64,000 bases of DNA from Rhodococcus sp. IEGM 1409 (GTDB lineage Bacteria; Actinomycetota; Actinomycetes; Mycobacteriales; Mycobacteriaceae), in contig NZ_JASHKN010000008.1 of NCBI RefSeq assembly GCF_030056735.1, positions 124,001 through 188,000 of the forward strand, given 5' to 3'. The notes under the pieces were generated by a model. It ran no database searches and had not been told where the DNA came from. It saw only the letters and a list, made by a program, of their open reading frames with translations. How positions within the stretch are numbered: the first letter of the stretch is position 1; every line of letters starts with the position of its first letter. The position numbers were made by a program, and so were the translations under genes. This document shows positions 18,742-27,149 of the stretch, piece by piece.

Positions 18742-19194
18742 GTGATTGTTTTCACGGAATCGGGGCATGTATGCCGAGCAAAGTTCGGTAACTGCAAAAC
18801 GGGGATCGCTGCGAATTGGGGAGTCGGACTCGCTGTCGGCAATAAACGAAGCATTGCTGCGATCGCGAAACCTGACTCGGAACCAGTGATCCTCGAACGC
18901 AAATCGGTGCTGCACCGCGCCCCTGACGGCACCGTGCAGCCAGGTGGAACCGCGACGGGTTCCATGCAGATCGACCCACTTCGGATCGAAAACCTGCCGC
19001 CGGTCGTCAGACCGCTGAATCCGGTCGATCTGGTCGATCCGGCTACCCCGGACACTCCCACCGTGACCGACCCCACTGATACACAGACGACGCCGACGCA
19101 GCCCTCCAGCCCGACCGACACAACCGATCCGATGGTTCCGAATCCCGACATGCCCGTAATGCCAACGGCTCCGAGACCCGGAATGCCAAGCTAG
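18742..19194 (+). CDS. Short protein with Hsp70-like first strands and a Pro/Thr-rich tail
   Basis: About 150 residues; start uncertain (GTG 18742 chosen; TTG codons at 18712 and 18724 are alternatives). Residues about 29-65 (WGVGLAVGNKRSIAAIAKP, then ERKSVLHRAPDGTVQPGG) resemble the first beta strands and phosphate-1 turn of the DnaK-like proteins encoded at 14529 and 34691, but no later actin-fold motif follows. The second half is low complexity (PVDLVDPATPDTPTVTDPTD, then PSSPTDTTDPMVPNPDMP) and ends PRPGMPS. It could be a standalone fragment domain or a decayed DnaK-like gene. It follows the regulator by about 40 bp in the same direction. Confidence 0.6.
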   Translation: MIVFTESGHVCRAKFGNCKTGIAANWGVGLAVGNKRSIAAIAKPDSEPVILERKSVLHRAPDGTVQPGGTATGSMQIDPLRIENLPPVVRPLNPVDLVDPATPDTPTVTDPTDTQTTPTQPSSPTDTTDPMVPNPDMPVMPTAPRPGMPS

Positions 19195-19303
19195 ACAGAT
19201 GGATTCAACCGGCCGACAGGAGGTGCACATTCCTCCTCGAAACTTTTCCCCTATGGTGGGTGCCGTACCTACCGGCTCGGTGCCGGGGACTCGAAGGGAT
19301 TTC

Positions 19304-20644
19304 ATGCGTAACTCGTTGGCGATCCGCACCGCTGTGGTCGGCGCCTCGGCACTACTGCTCGCAGCTCCATTCATCACGACGGCATCGGCAGGGCCCGCCT
19401 CCGACACGCATGTCGAACAGCTCGACGCCGACCAGCTTCCGGCTGAGCTGGTCGAGGCGATCACACGCGATCTGAAGATCTCCCCGCAGGAGTACCTGGA
19501 CCGCGCTGCCAAAGCTCAGGAGCTCGGTGCGTACGCCCAGGATTTCAAGTCCGAGCGCCCCGGCGACTACGCCGGCTCGTGGATGGGACTCGACGGTCAA
19601 CCCGTCGTAGCCGTCACCACCACCGAAGCTGCACGCATCGCCGCCGACGACGGTTACCGCACGCACGTCGCCCCCGTCTCCGCCGACACCCTCGAGAAGA
19701 CGCTGGCCGACGTCAACGGATGGATTGCCGGGCTGCCCAAGGAAATCTCACGCGCAGTCAATTCGGCGACGATCGACGTCCTGAACAACCAGGTCGTCAT
19801 CGACGTCGCGAACAGCCCCGTCGGGCAGGCACTCAATCTGCCGACCCTGCTCGAGAACACCAAGATCGTTCTCAGCCCGGACGCTGGCGGATCGGTTGAT
19901 CCCCGAGCACTCGGCGGCGACACCTACATCACGTCGACGGGCCCCATTCGCGAGACGCCGACCGAGAACATCTCGGTCTGCTCGTTCGGGTTCAACGCCG
20001 TCGACGATCAGAACAATGCACTCAATATCAGTGCTGGACACTGCAATCCGGCCGAGGGTTCGAAGTCCCCGGTCTACCTGCCGAATCACGTGAACGTCGA
20101 CGACAGTCAGTTGATCGGCGCCTTCTCACAGTCTTCGGTCGGCAACAACGCCGGCGATCTCGATTACTCGGTCATCAAGTTCGACCAGTCGGGCATCGAT
20201 GCGGGCCTCGATCGCGCTGCCGTCCGCGGCGCCAACGGCACCACCCTCGCGATCACCGGAACAGCACGTCCCGTGATCGGCGCTCCCATCTGCAAGTCGG
20301 GCCAGACGTCGTCCTTCACCTGTGGCGTCGTGGCGGCGGATCGAGTCGAAACACAGCTGGTCATGGCCGACGGTGATTCGCGAACCGTCCGCGGATTCGC
20401 CGGTACCGCGTGCACCCTCGCCGGCGACAGCGGCGGCGCCATCGTCTCCGGAACCTTGGCGTTGGGCATCACCAGCGGCTCGAACAGCAGCGGCGCCCCG
20501 AGTTGCAACGAAGCGAACCTGGTACTGGCGACCTCGGGTGGAACCTCGAATCTCGGTATTCCGGTCGGAGACATCCTCGATGCGGCAGATCGCGCATCCG
20601 GTGGCGGTGTCGGTTCCGGAATCCGCGTTCGCACTGCGGGTTGA
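19304..20644 (+). CDS. Secreted chymotrypsin-fold serine protease 1 with pro-domain
   Basis: 446 residues. A signal peptide (MRNSLAIRTAVVGASALLLA, cleavage likely after TTASAG or nearby) is followed by a pro-region of about 180 residues (ELVEAITRDLKISPQEYLDR) like those of streptogrisin/alpha-lytic proteases. The catalytic triad is visible: His246 in SAGHC, Asp287 in DLDYSV, Ser376 in GDSGGAIVSG, and paired cysteines (CSFGF...GHC, PICKSG...FTCG). Start ATG at 19304 follows GAAGGGATTTC and gives a clean signal peptide. A paralogue of the same architecture follows at 20869. Predicted to be exported, self-cleaved and active outside the cell; substrate unknown. Confidence 0.9.
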   Translation: MRNSLAIRTAVVGASALLLAAPFITTASAGPASDTHVEQLDADQLPAELVEAITRDLKISPQEYLDRAAKAQELGAYAQDFKSERPGDYAGSWMGLDGQPVVAVTTTEAARIAADDGYRTHVAPVSADTLEKTLADVNGWIAGLPKEISRAVNSATIDVLNNQVVIDVANSPVGQALNLPTLLENTKIVLSPDAGGSVDPRALGGDTYITSTGPIRETPTENISVCSFGFNAVDDQNNALNISAGHCNPAEGSKSPVYLPNHVNVDDSQLIGAFSQSSVGNNAGDLDYSVIKFDQSGIDAGLDRAAVRGANGTTLAITGTARPVIGAPICKSGQTSSFTCGVVAADRVETQLVMADGDSRTVRGFAGTACTLAGDSGGAIVSGTLALGITSGSNSSGAPSCNEANLVLATSGGTSNLGIPVGDILDAADRASGGGVGSGIRVRTAG

Positions 20645-20660
20645 CCAACCCCGATCCACT

Positions 20661-20702
20661 CACTGTGCCCGCCGATCCGTTTCTCGATCGGCGGGCACAG
20701 TG
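20661..20702 (+). terminator. Terminator after protease 1
   Basis: A perfect 17-bp stem (20661-20677 with 20686-20702, CACTGTGCCCGCCGATC) with an 8-base loop starts 16 bp after the protease stop. The following bases (CTGTTGTC) are only moderately T-rich, which is common in actinobacterial intrinsic terminators. It separates the two protease genes into independent transcripts. Confidence 0.8.
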
Positions 20703-20868
20703 CTGTTGTCGGCCGGGGTCAGCGCTGCGTGCTCGTGTAACGGGTGGGATTAGCGCGTTCGAACCCATATAGTCATGGTCGACTGTGATCGGCTCACCAC
20801 AAGTCCGTGAGCCGTATCCGTGTGCTCCCAGGGGGGTGGTACGCGGTCAACGAAGTGGAAAGGCCCTC

Positions 20869-22179
20869 ATGCGAAGCTCCATCGCACGTCGTGCCGCAGT
20901 GTTCGGTTCGGCCGCGCTGCTGCTCCTCGGACCGATTACCGCGGTCGCGAACGCAGAACCGAACGAATCCGGGGTATCCGATCAGGCAGCCCATCTGCCC
21001 GTCGAACTCGCCGAAGCCCTACAGCATGACTTGGCGCTGACGCCCGACCAGTTCGTCTCGCGTTCCGAACTCGCGCAGAAGCTCGCGGAGTTCGCCGCAA
21101 TCGCGCGCGTCCAGTTCCCCGACTCTTTTGCCGGTGTGTGGCTCGACGACCTCGGCAAGGGCGTCGTCGCTCTCGCTGATGGTCGCGACAAGGATGCTGC
21201 CCGCGAGGCCGCCGAAAAGGCAGGCTTCGAAGTCAAGGACGTCGCTCAGAGCGAGCAGGCTCTGCAGGGCCAGCTCTCGGCGCTCAACACTTGGCTCGAG
21301 TCGCAGCCTGCCGAGGTCGCAGACCTCGTGCGTGGCATTGCCGTCGACGTAGTCGGCAACGGAGTCGCCCTCACGGCCGATCCTGCCGCCGGCATCGAAT
21401 TGCCTGAATTCCTGAAGCGGACAGTTGTACACACCGCTGCTCCGCTGCTGGTTCCCCCGATCGTCGCGGACCTCATCCCCGCAACCGGATCCGCAACCGG
21501 CGACGCAGCACTGGGCGGAGATGCATTCGGCGCAACCTCCGGTAACACCGGACTGCGTTGTTCGTTCGGATTCAACGGCACCGACGGTTCAGGACGCACG
21601 GTCAACATCAGCGCCGGCCACTGCGATCCCAACCGCGCCGCTGCCGGCACCTCGAACTCCAGCCAGGTCTTCCCGATGGTGAACAACCAGACCGGCCCCC
21701 GCGTCGGATTCTTCGCCAAGAGCAGCTTCGACGGACGCGACTACTCGATCATCAACATCGACGACAACGCGAAGTACCGCTTCGAGAACAACAGCGTGCG
21801 GGTCCCGTTCAACCGCTCGGTCAACATCACCGGTACCGCCGATCCTGTTGTGGGCGCCCCGGTCTGCAAGGCAGGATCGACCACCGGCTTCAGCTGCGGC
21901 GTCGTCACCGGCGTCAACCGCGTCGCCAAGGTTTTGGATCACACGCTCGACAACGGCTTCACCACCAACATCTGCGTCCTGCAAGGTGACAGCGGTGGCC
22001 CCATCGTCTCCGGAACACTGGCAGTGGGCATCACGAGTGCCTCCAACGTCGCCACCTCTCCCCTGTGTGAGATCGCACAGGCCGAGACATTGTTCGGACA
22101 GGAAGCACCGACGCAGTACGCGACGCCGATCAACGACATCCTCGCGGCCAATCCGGGCCTGAAGGTTCGTGACTACTGA
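20869..22179 (+). CDS. Secreted chymotrypsin-fold serine protease 2 with pro-domain
   Basis: 436 residues, paralogue of the protease encoded at 19304. Signal peptide MRSSIARRAAVFGSAALLLL ending near AVANAEP, then a pro-region (ELAEALQHDLALTPDQFVSR) and a mature domain with His251 in SAGHC, Asp291 in GRDYSI and Ser375 in GDSGGPIVSG, with the same cysteine pairs (LRCSFGF...GHC; PVCKAG...FSCG). The ATG at 20869 gives a normal signal peptide; a TATAGT box lies about 100 bp upstream (20768-20773). It ends before a bidirectional hairpin. The mature domains of the two align throughout, so the pair arose by tandem duplication. Confidence 0.9.
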   Translation: MRSSIARRAAVFGSAALLLLGPITAVANAEPNESGVSDQAAHLPVELAEALQHDLALTPDQFVSRSELAQKLAEFAAIARVQFPDSFAGVWLDDLGKGVVALADGRDKDAAREAAEKAGFEVKDVAQSEQALQGQLSALNTWLESQPAEVADLVRGIAVDVVGNGVALTADPAAGIELPEFLKRTVVHTAAPLLVPPIVADLIPATGSATGDAALGGDAFGATSGNTGLRCSFGFNGTDGSGRTVNISAGHCDPNRAAAGTSNSSQVFPMVNNQTGPRVGFFAKSSFDGRDYSIINIDDNAKYRFENNSVRVPFNRSVNITGTADPVVGAPVCKAGSTTGFSCGVVTGVNRVAKVLDHTLDNGFTTNICVLQGDSGGPIVSGTLAVGITSASNVATSPLCEIAQAETLFGQEAPTQYATPINDILAANPGLKVRDY

Positions 22180-22217
22180 TCGCATGCTTTCCCTGAGATA
22201 GCAATACGGGACATACA

Positions 22218-22256
22218 AAACGGGCGCCACACCTTTCGAAGGTGTGGCGCCCGTTT
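22218..22256. terminator. Bidirectional terminator between convergent genes
   Basis: Perfect 18-bp stem (22218-22235 with 22239-22256, AAACGGGCGCCACACCTT) with a 3-base loop. Rightward RNA ends in GTTTCGG, leftward in GTTTTGT, so it can serve both protease 2 and the leftward secreted-protein gene. Confidence 0.88.
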
Positions 22257-22274
22257 CGGCGTGCGTGATGTCTT

Positions 22275-22318
22275 TACTGGAAGAGCTGCCTACTGGAAGA
22301 GCTGCTTACTGGAAGAGC
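22275..22318. repeat. Near-tandem 16-bp repeat across a stop codon
   Basis: TACTGGAAGAGCTGC occurs at 22275-22289 and 22291-22305, with a third, 12-base copy at 22307-22318. Period 16. The third copy holds the last codons and part of the stop codon of the leftward secreted-protein gene; the other two repeat this gene end, each with its own TAA/TAG, downstream. It looks like slippage at a gene end. Confidence 0.75.
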
Positions 22319-22956
22319 GTCGTTCCGGCCGGAGCGTTCAGAACCTTGATCAGGTCCATACCCGCGACGATGGCAGTTCCGCCGCCGGCGAGGATCGTAC
22401 CGGCGACTCCACCGATACCGGCGCCGGTGACCATGCCGGGGAGGCAGCCGATAACCAGACCGGGCAGACCCACGATGCAACCGATGACTGCACCGACGAT
22501 CGTGCCGGTGAGGCTACCGATCTGCGTGGCAAGCCCGAGCTGTGACTGGAACTTCTCGATGGCCTTCTGATCCTCGTCAGGCGAAGCAACCGGGGTGAAC
22601 TCGGCAGCGACCGGCTTCGGCTTGGAGCTGGCCGGATCCAGGTTCGGCTTGAGGGTGAGGGTCTTGCCGTCCTCACTGACGGTCTCGTCGAACGGGAACT
22701 GAACGTCGCCGAGGTTGAACGCAAGCGGCAGGCTCACCAGAGTTGCGCCCTGGCTGTTCTGCAGGTCGACATGTGTTCCGTCACCCGATACCCGGAATGC
22801 CCCGGCATCGATGGTGGTGACAACGGCCTGGTCGACGACCTCGGCGGTGTACGAAACGTCGGGTGACGTCTCCGGAGCTGCGTACGAAGTACCTGCAGCG
22901 ATGCCCGTAGCGGCAATGGTCATCGCTGCGACGGCCGCAGCTTTACGAATGAACAT
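22306..22956 (-). CDS. Secreted protein with glycine-zipper C terminus, function unknown
   Basis: 216 residues with a signal peptide (MFIRKAAAVAAMTIAATGIA, cleavage near SYAAP). The middle is a beta-rich domain (SYTAEVVDQAVVTTIDAGAF, then VSLPLAFNLGDVQFPFDETV). The last 80 residues are a run of small hydrophobic helices with GxxxG spacing (LTGTIVGAVIGCIVGLPGLV, then MVTGAGIGGVAGTILAGGGTAIVAGM), ending in APAGTTLFQ. Such glycine zippers often insert in or associate with outer membranes; an actinobacterial mycomembrane location is possible but not shown. The ATG at 22956 follows GGGGAGGA. Similar secreted proteins are common in Rhodococcus and Nocardia; I know no function. Confidence 0.8.
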   Translation of the reverse strand: MFIRKAAAVAAMTIAATGIAAGTSYAAPETSPDVSYTAEVVDQAVVTTIDAGAFRVSGDGTHVDLQNSQGATLVSLPLAFNLGDVQFPFDETVSEDGKTLTLKPNLDPASSKPKPVAAEFTPVASPDEDQKAIEKFQSQLGLATQIGSLTGTIVGAVIGCIVGLPGLVIGCLPGMVTGAGIGGVAGTILAGGGTAIVAGMDLIKVLNAPAGTTLFQ

Positions 22957-23315
22957 TTTCAATCCTCCCCGGGATCGGGCGGGTGCAAGTCGATGACTCA
23001 CACCACCCGTTTCCCCTGTGCGTGACGGGCGTAACGATAACAGCCGGTCGGTTGTCCTTACCTGCTCGGAACCCGAGTTAGGGCTGCCTGACAGATGGAC
23101 ACCTGACGGGTACCGCCTAACGTGACCACCAGACATGTCTGCGTCTGGCCAAGCCCGTCCGACGCAGAAGATTGATCTCTCCAGGCCACGAGCGGTTACC
23201 AGCCGGTACCTACAGGTTGATAATGCTAGTTACTGGCGGGTAACATAACGCAGGTTAGTATCAGTGGGCTGTCCCGAGGTGGCCGACGCGTCGCCCTGAA
23301 ACGAAAGGCCGCGAC
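22957..23315 (+). promoter_or_regulatory. etfD upstream region with TetR-like inverted repeats
   Basis: 359 bp between divergent genes. GTTAC-TGGCGG-GTAAC (23229-23244) and, just after it, TAAC-GCAG-GTTA (23246-23257 approx.) are inverted repeats of the kind bound by TetR-family regulators; a looser GGTTACC...GGTACC lies at 23194-23210. TAGTAT near 23256 could be the -10 box of etfD, about 55 bp before its start. The left part (22957-23150) shows nothing clear. Confidence 0.5.
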
Positions 23316-26300
23316 ATGAATGCCCTGACGATTACGTTGGGCACGATTGGTGCACTGCTGAGCTTGGTGTGTTGGTACATCTTCCTCTCAGGTGCATTGA
23401 GGATGTTCAACACCGTGCGCATCGGCCAGTCGGCACCCGATCGATGGCGCCCGTTCTTCCCTCGCTTCAAGCAGATGATCATCGAGTTCATCGCGCACAC
23501 GCGCATGAACAAGTTCCGCAGCGTCGGCTGGGCCCACTGGCTCGTCATGGTCGGCTTCCTCGGCGGATTCCTGCTGTGGTTCGAGGCTTACGGACAGACG
23601 TTCAACCCCGAGTTCCACTGGCCCATCTTCGGTAACACGTGGGCGTGGCACCTGTGGGACGAGATCCTCGGCCTGGGCACCGTCATCGGCATCACCACGC
23701 TGATCGTGATCCGTCAGCTCAACCACCCGCGTCTGCCCGCGCGCCTGTCCCGGTTCGGCGGCTCCAACTTCAAGGCTGCCTACGTCATCGAAGGCATCGT
23801 CCTGCTCGAGGGCCTGGGCATGATCATGGTCAAGGCCGGCAAGATCGCAACCTACGGCCACGCCAACCCGTGGACCGACTTCTTCACCATGCAGGTCGCG
23901 AAACTGCTTCCCGCCAGCCCCGTCATGATCTCGGTGTTCGCGTTCGTCAAGCTGATGACCGGCATGATCTGGCTCGCGATCGTGGGCCGAAACATCACCT
24001 GGGGCGTCGCCTGGCACCGCTTCTCGGCGTTCTTCAACATCTACTTCAAGCGTGAAGACGACGGCACCGTCGCCCTCGGCGCCGCCAAGCCCATGATGTC
24101 CAAGGGCAAAGCCCTCACCATGGACAACGTCGACCCCGACACCGACACCCTCGGCGCCGGAAACATCGAAGACTTCTCCTGGAAGGGCTGGCTCGACTTC
24201 ACCACCTGCACCGAGTGCGGGCGTTGCCAGTCCCAGTGCCCCGCGTGGAACACCGGAAAGCCGCTCTCCCCCAAGCTGCTCATCATGTCGCTACGTGACC
24301 ACGGCTATGCCAAGGCCCCGTACCTGCTGGCCGGTGGACGCAAGGACATGGGCGGCGACGAGATCGGTCTCGTCGACGCCGAAGGCAACGTCAAGGAAGC
24401 CGCCCTCGCCGCGATCCCGGAGGCCGCACGCCTCGAGGCCGACCGCAAGCTCGTCGGTGAAACCGTCGAAGGGGAGATGGCCCCGGTCATCGACGCCGAA
24501 ACCTTGTGGAGCTGCACCAACTGCGGCGCCTGCGTCGAACAGTGCCCCGTCGACATCGAACACGTCGACCACATCATCGACATGCGTCGCTACCAGGTCC
24601 TCATCGAATCGGAATTCCCCTCCGAACTCGCCGGCCTGTTCAAGAACCTCGAGAACAAGGGCAACCCCTGGGGCCAGAACTCCAAGGACCGTCTCAACTG
24701 GATCAATGAGATGGACTTCGAGATCCCCGTCTTCGGCAAAGACGCCGACAGCTTCGAGGACTACGAGTACCTCTTCTGGGTCGGCTGCGCCGGTGCCTAC
24801 GAAGACCGAGCCAAGAAGACCACCAAGGCCGTTGCCGAGCTCCTCGCCACCGCGGGAGTGAAGTTCATGGTCCTCGGCGCCGACGAAACCTGCACCGGTG
24901 ACTCCGCTCGCCGCGCCGGCAACGAGTTCTTGTTCCAACAGCTCGCGATGCAGAACATCGAGATGCTCAACTCCGTCTTCGACGGTATCGAGCAACGCAA
25001 GCGCAAGATCGTCGTCACGTGCGCGCACTGCTTCAACGCTCTCGGCAACGAGTACCCGGAAGTGGGCGGCGACTACGAGGTCGTGCACCACACCCAGTTG
25101 CTCAACCGTCTGGTGCGCCAGAAGAAGCTGATCCCCGTTGCATCCGTGAGCGAAGACGTCACCTACCACGACCCGTGCTTCCTCGGACGCCACAACAAGG
25201 TCTACGACGCTCCCCGTGAACTCATGGAAGCCTCCGGCGCCAAGCTCGTCGAAATGCCGCGTCACGGTGAACGTTCCATGTGCTGTGGTGCCGGTGGCGC
25301 CCGCATGTGGATGGAAGAGAACATCGGCAAGCGCATCAACGTCGACCGCGTCGACGAAGCGCTCTCCACCAACCCCAAGAAGATCGCCACGGGTTGCCCG
25401 TTCTGCCGCGTCATGCTCACCGACGGCGTCACTGCCCGCCAGGAGCAAGGCCAGGGCGAAGGTGTCGAGGTTGTCGACGTCGCGCAGCTGATGCTGAACT
25501 CGGTCACCCGCCTCGAACCCGCCCAGCTCAGCGAGAACATCAAGGTGATCCCGCGGGAGAAGGCACCGGTCGCTGCTGAGGCAAAGGCTGAAACTGTCGA
25601 GCAGGATCGGGTCGCCGAAGTCGAGGAAGCAGCTGCGACTCCGGAAGCCAAGGCCGCGCCCGCTGGTAAGGGTCTGGCCATGAAGGGCCTCGCCAAGGCA
25701 CCCGGTGCAAAAGCTCCCGGCGCCAAGGCGCCCGGCAAGGGACTCGGAATGGCAGGTGGGGCAAAGGCTCCCGGCGCCAAGAAGGCAGCTCCCGCTGCAG
25801 CCGACGCAGCTCCCGCTGCCGAAGCACCCGCTGCACCGGTCGCAAAGCCGAAGGGCCTCGGTCTTGCGGGCGGAGCCAAGGCTCCCGGCGGCAAGGGACT
25901 GCAGATGAAGGGCGCCGCCAAGGCACCCGGAGCGAAGGCTGCGGCCGCACCGGCAGCGGAAGCTCCCGCTGTTGAGGCTGCTTCACCCGAAGCTGCTGCA
26001 CCTGTCGCCAAGCCGAAGGGTCTTGGCCTGGCGTCCGGCGCCAAGGCTCCCGGCGGCAAGGGACTGCAGATGAAGGGCGGAGCCAAGGCACCTGGTGCGA
26101 AGGCAGCCCCTGCTTCTGAAGCACCTGCCGCTGCGACGGAAGCACCCGTCTCTGCACCTGCTGCACCTCCAGAGGCTCCGGCCGCCGAGGCGGAAGCCCC
26201 GAAGGCTCCACCGGTCGCCAAGGCCGGCGGACTCGGATTCAAGTCGGGCGCAAAGGCTCCCGGTGCTCGGAAGGCAGCTCCCGCTGCAGCCCCGGCACCG

Positions 26301-26477
26301 GCTGCGGAGGCACCGGCAGTGAAGGCCGAACCCGTGAAGGCGGAAGCATCTGCCGAAGCACCTGCTGAGGCGTCCGCACCCGCGGAAGCTCCGGCACCTG
26401 CTGCCGCGCCGCCCGCCCCCAAGGCAGGCGGACTCGGATTCAAGGCCGGCGCAAAGGCTCCCGGCCGCAAGAAGTAG
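23316..26477 (+). CDS. etfD: EtfD-type membrane iron-sulfur oxidoreductase (HdrD-like) with repetitive tail
   Basis: 1053 residues. An N-terminal membrane domain with about five spans (LGTIGALLSLVCWYIFLSGA; WLVMVGFLGGFLLWFEAYGQ) is followed by two 4Fe-4S ferredoxin motifs (CTECGRCQSQCP about 297; CTNCGACVEQCP about 399) and two CCG-type domains (CAHCFNALGNEYPE; CCGAGGARMWMEE about 655). This is the layout of Rv0338c, reported as EtfD, which takes electrons from the ETF of fatty-acid beta-oxidation to the quinone pool. From about residue 750 a 300-residue Ala/Pro/Lys-rich tail carries five blocks of a GLGxxxGAKAPG unit (KGLGMAGGAKAPG, KGLGLASGAKAPG, GGLGFKAGAKAPG). Upstream spacer has TetR-like operators, fitting lipid control. 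The neighbourhood (alaA, LuxR regulator, ini genes) matches the mycobacterial one. Confidence 0.9.
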   Translation: MNALTITLGTIGALLSLVCWYIFLSGALRMFNTVRIGQSAPDRWRPFFPRFKQMIIEFIAHTRMNKFRSVGWAHWLVMVGFLGGFLLWFEAYGQTFNPEFHWPIFGNTWAWHLWDEILGLGTVIGITTLIVIRQLNHPRLPARLSRFGGSNFKAAYVIEGIVLLEGLGMIMVKAGKIATYGHANPWTDFFTMQVAKLLPASPVMISVFAFVKLMTGMIWLAIVGRNITWGVAWHRFSAFFNIYFKREDDGTVALGAAKPMMSKGKALTMDNVDPDTDTLGAGNIEDFSWKGWLDFTTCTECGRCQSQCPAWNTGKPLSPKLLIMSLRDHGYAKAPYLLAGGRKDMGGDEIGLVDAEGNVKEAALAAIPEAARLEADRKLVGETVEGEMAPVIDAETLWSCTNCGACVEQCPVDIEHVDHIIDMRRYQVLIESEFPSELAGLFKNLENKGNPWGQNSKDRLNWINEMDFEIPVFGKDADSFEDYEYLFWVGCAGAYEDRAKKTTKAVAELLATAGVKFMVLGADETCTGDSARRAGNEFLFQQLAMQNIEMLNSVFDGIEQRKRKIVVTCAHCFNALGNEYPEVGGDYEVVHHTQLLNRLVRQKKLIPVASVSEDVTYHDPCFLGRHNKVYDAPRELMEASGAKLVEMPRHGERSMCCGAGGARMWMEENIGKRINVDRVDEALSTNPKKIATGCPFCRVMLTDGVTARQEQGQGEGVEVVDVAQLMLNSVTRLEPAQLSENIKVIPREKAPVAAEAKAETVEQDRVAEVEEAAATPEAKAAPAGKGLAMKGLAKAPGAKAPGAKAPGKGLGMAGGAKAPGAKKAAPAAADAAPAAEAPAAPVAKPKGLGLAGGAKAPGGKGLQMKGAAKAPGAKAAAAPAAEAPAVEAASPEAAAPVAKPKGLGLASGAKAPGGKGLQMKGGAKAPGAKAAPASEAPAAATEAPVSAPAAPPEAPAAEAEAPKAPPVAKAGGLGFKSGAKAPGARKAAPAAAPAPAAEAPAVKAEPVKAEASAEAPAEASAPAEAPAPAAAPPAPKAGGLGFKAGAKAPGRKK

Positions 26478-26488
26478 ACGCACCACCC

Positions 26489-26523
26489 GCGAATGCCCTC
26501 ACCGTCATGGTGGGGGCATTCGC
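26489..26523 (+). terminator. Terminator after etfD
   Basis: A 15-bp stem with one G-T wobble (26489-26503 with 26509-26523; GCGAATGCCC...GGGCATTCGC) and a 5-base loop, 12 bp after the etfD stop, followed by ATTTGTATGG. Confidence 0.85.
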
Positions 26524-26649
26524 ATTTGTATGGGAGCCCTAGCCGACCGAGCACCCTTTCTCTCGACCCAGCACACCGTGCAGCACGCGGAAACCGGTGC
26601 TCGCCCTACGCAAGTGGTGCTCGCTCCCCGCCCTCTGAAACCCGGCGTG

Positions 26650-27105
26650 TCAATCTGCAACAAGCATCGCCGCACCGCGCGCACGCCCGACGCCTCTTTC
26701 CTGCTGCCGTCCGATGACGTAACGCCCCGGAGCGATGCCAGTCGCGCCGTGCTCCGGATGGATGAGGTACGCGGTCACTCGGGTGTCGAGCACACCGAGC
26801 GCAAGGCGCCGGGCATCTTTCACCGGCGTCGACCACGTGCACTCCCCTGCGTCCGCAACCAAGCTGTGAGGGTTCCCGCCCGCCGCGCTCCGCAGCAGTT
26901 CCACTCCGGAGAGCGGAACGTTCACGGATCGAGTCCACGGTAACGGCGCGACGATGTTTGCAAGCAGTGCAAACGGGATCACGATGAGATCGCCCTGCGC
27001 CTGAAGACCGTCGACCACAGGAATGGACACTTCCCTGTCGAGATAGTCGAAGACATCGAGGCCGGTGAGGGTGGTAAGAGCGGACAAGGTCATGTTCGAG
27101 TTCAT
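26650..27105 (-). CDS. Small hypothetical protein paired with the DUF6745-type gene
   Basis: 151 residues from ATG 27105. Not recognised. A hydrophobic stretch (GDLIVIPFALLANIVAPLPW, about 39-58) is followed by VNVPLSGVELLRSAAGGNPHSL, a likely alpha/beta region with HPEHGATGIAPGRYVIGRQQE near the end. No signal peptide. It lies 44 bp downstream of the DUF6745-type gene in the same direction, and the pair probably makes one transcript. The GIAPGRYVIGRQQE end resembles the surface of a small beta-barrel, but this is weak. Confidence 0.7.
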   Translation of the reverse strand: MNSNMTLSALTTLTGLDVFDYLDREVSIPVVDGLQAQGDLIVIPFALLANIVAPLPWTRSVNVPLSGVELLRSAAGGNPHSLVADAGECTWSTPVKDARRLALGVLDTRVTAYLIHPEHGATGIAPGRYVIGRQQERGVGRARGAAMLVAD

Positions 27106-27149
27106 ATGTATCACCTGGGGTTTGAGGATTGGCGGTTCGGGTTCGAGGT

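Noticed and set aside
24291-25448. 385-codon minus-strand frame inside etfD
   Set aside because: Antisense to the iron-sulfur and CCG motifs of etfD, which are clearly coding.
25262-26554. 430-codon minus-strand Gly/Ala/Pro frame
   Set aside because: Complement of the etfD repetitive tail; no ribosome site.
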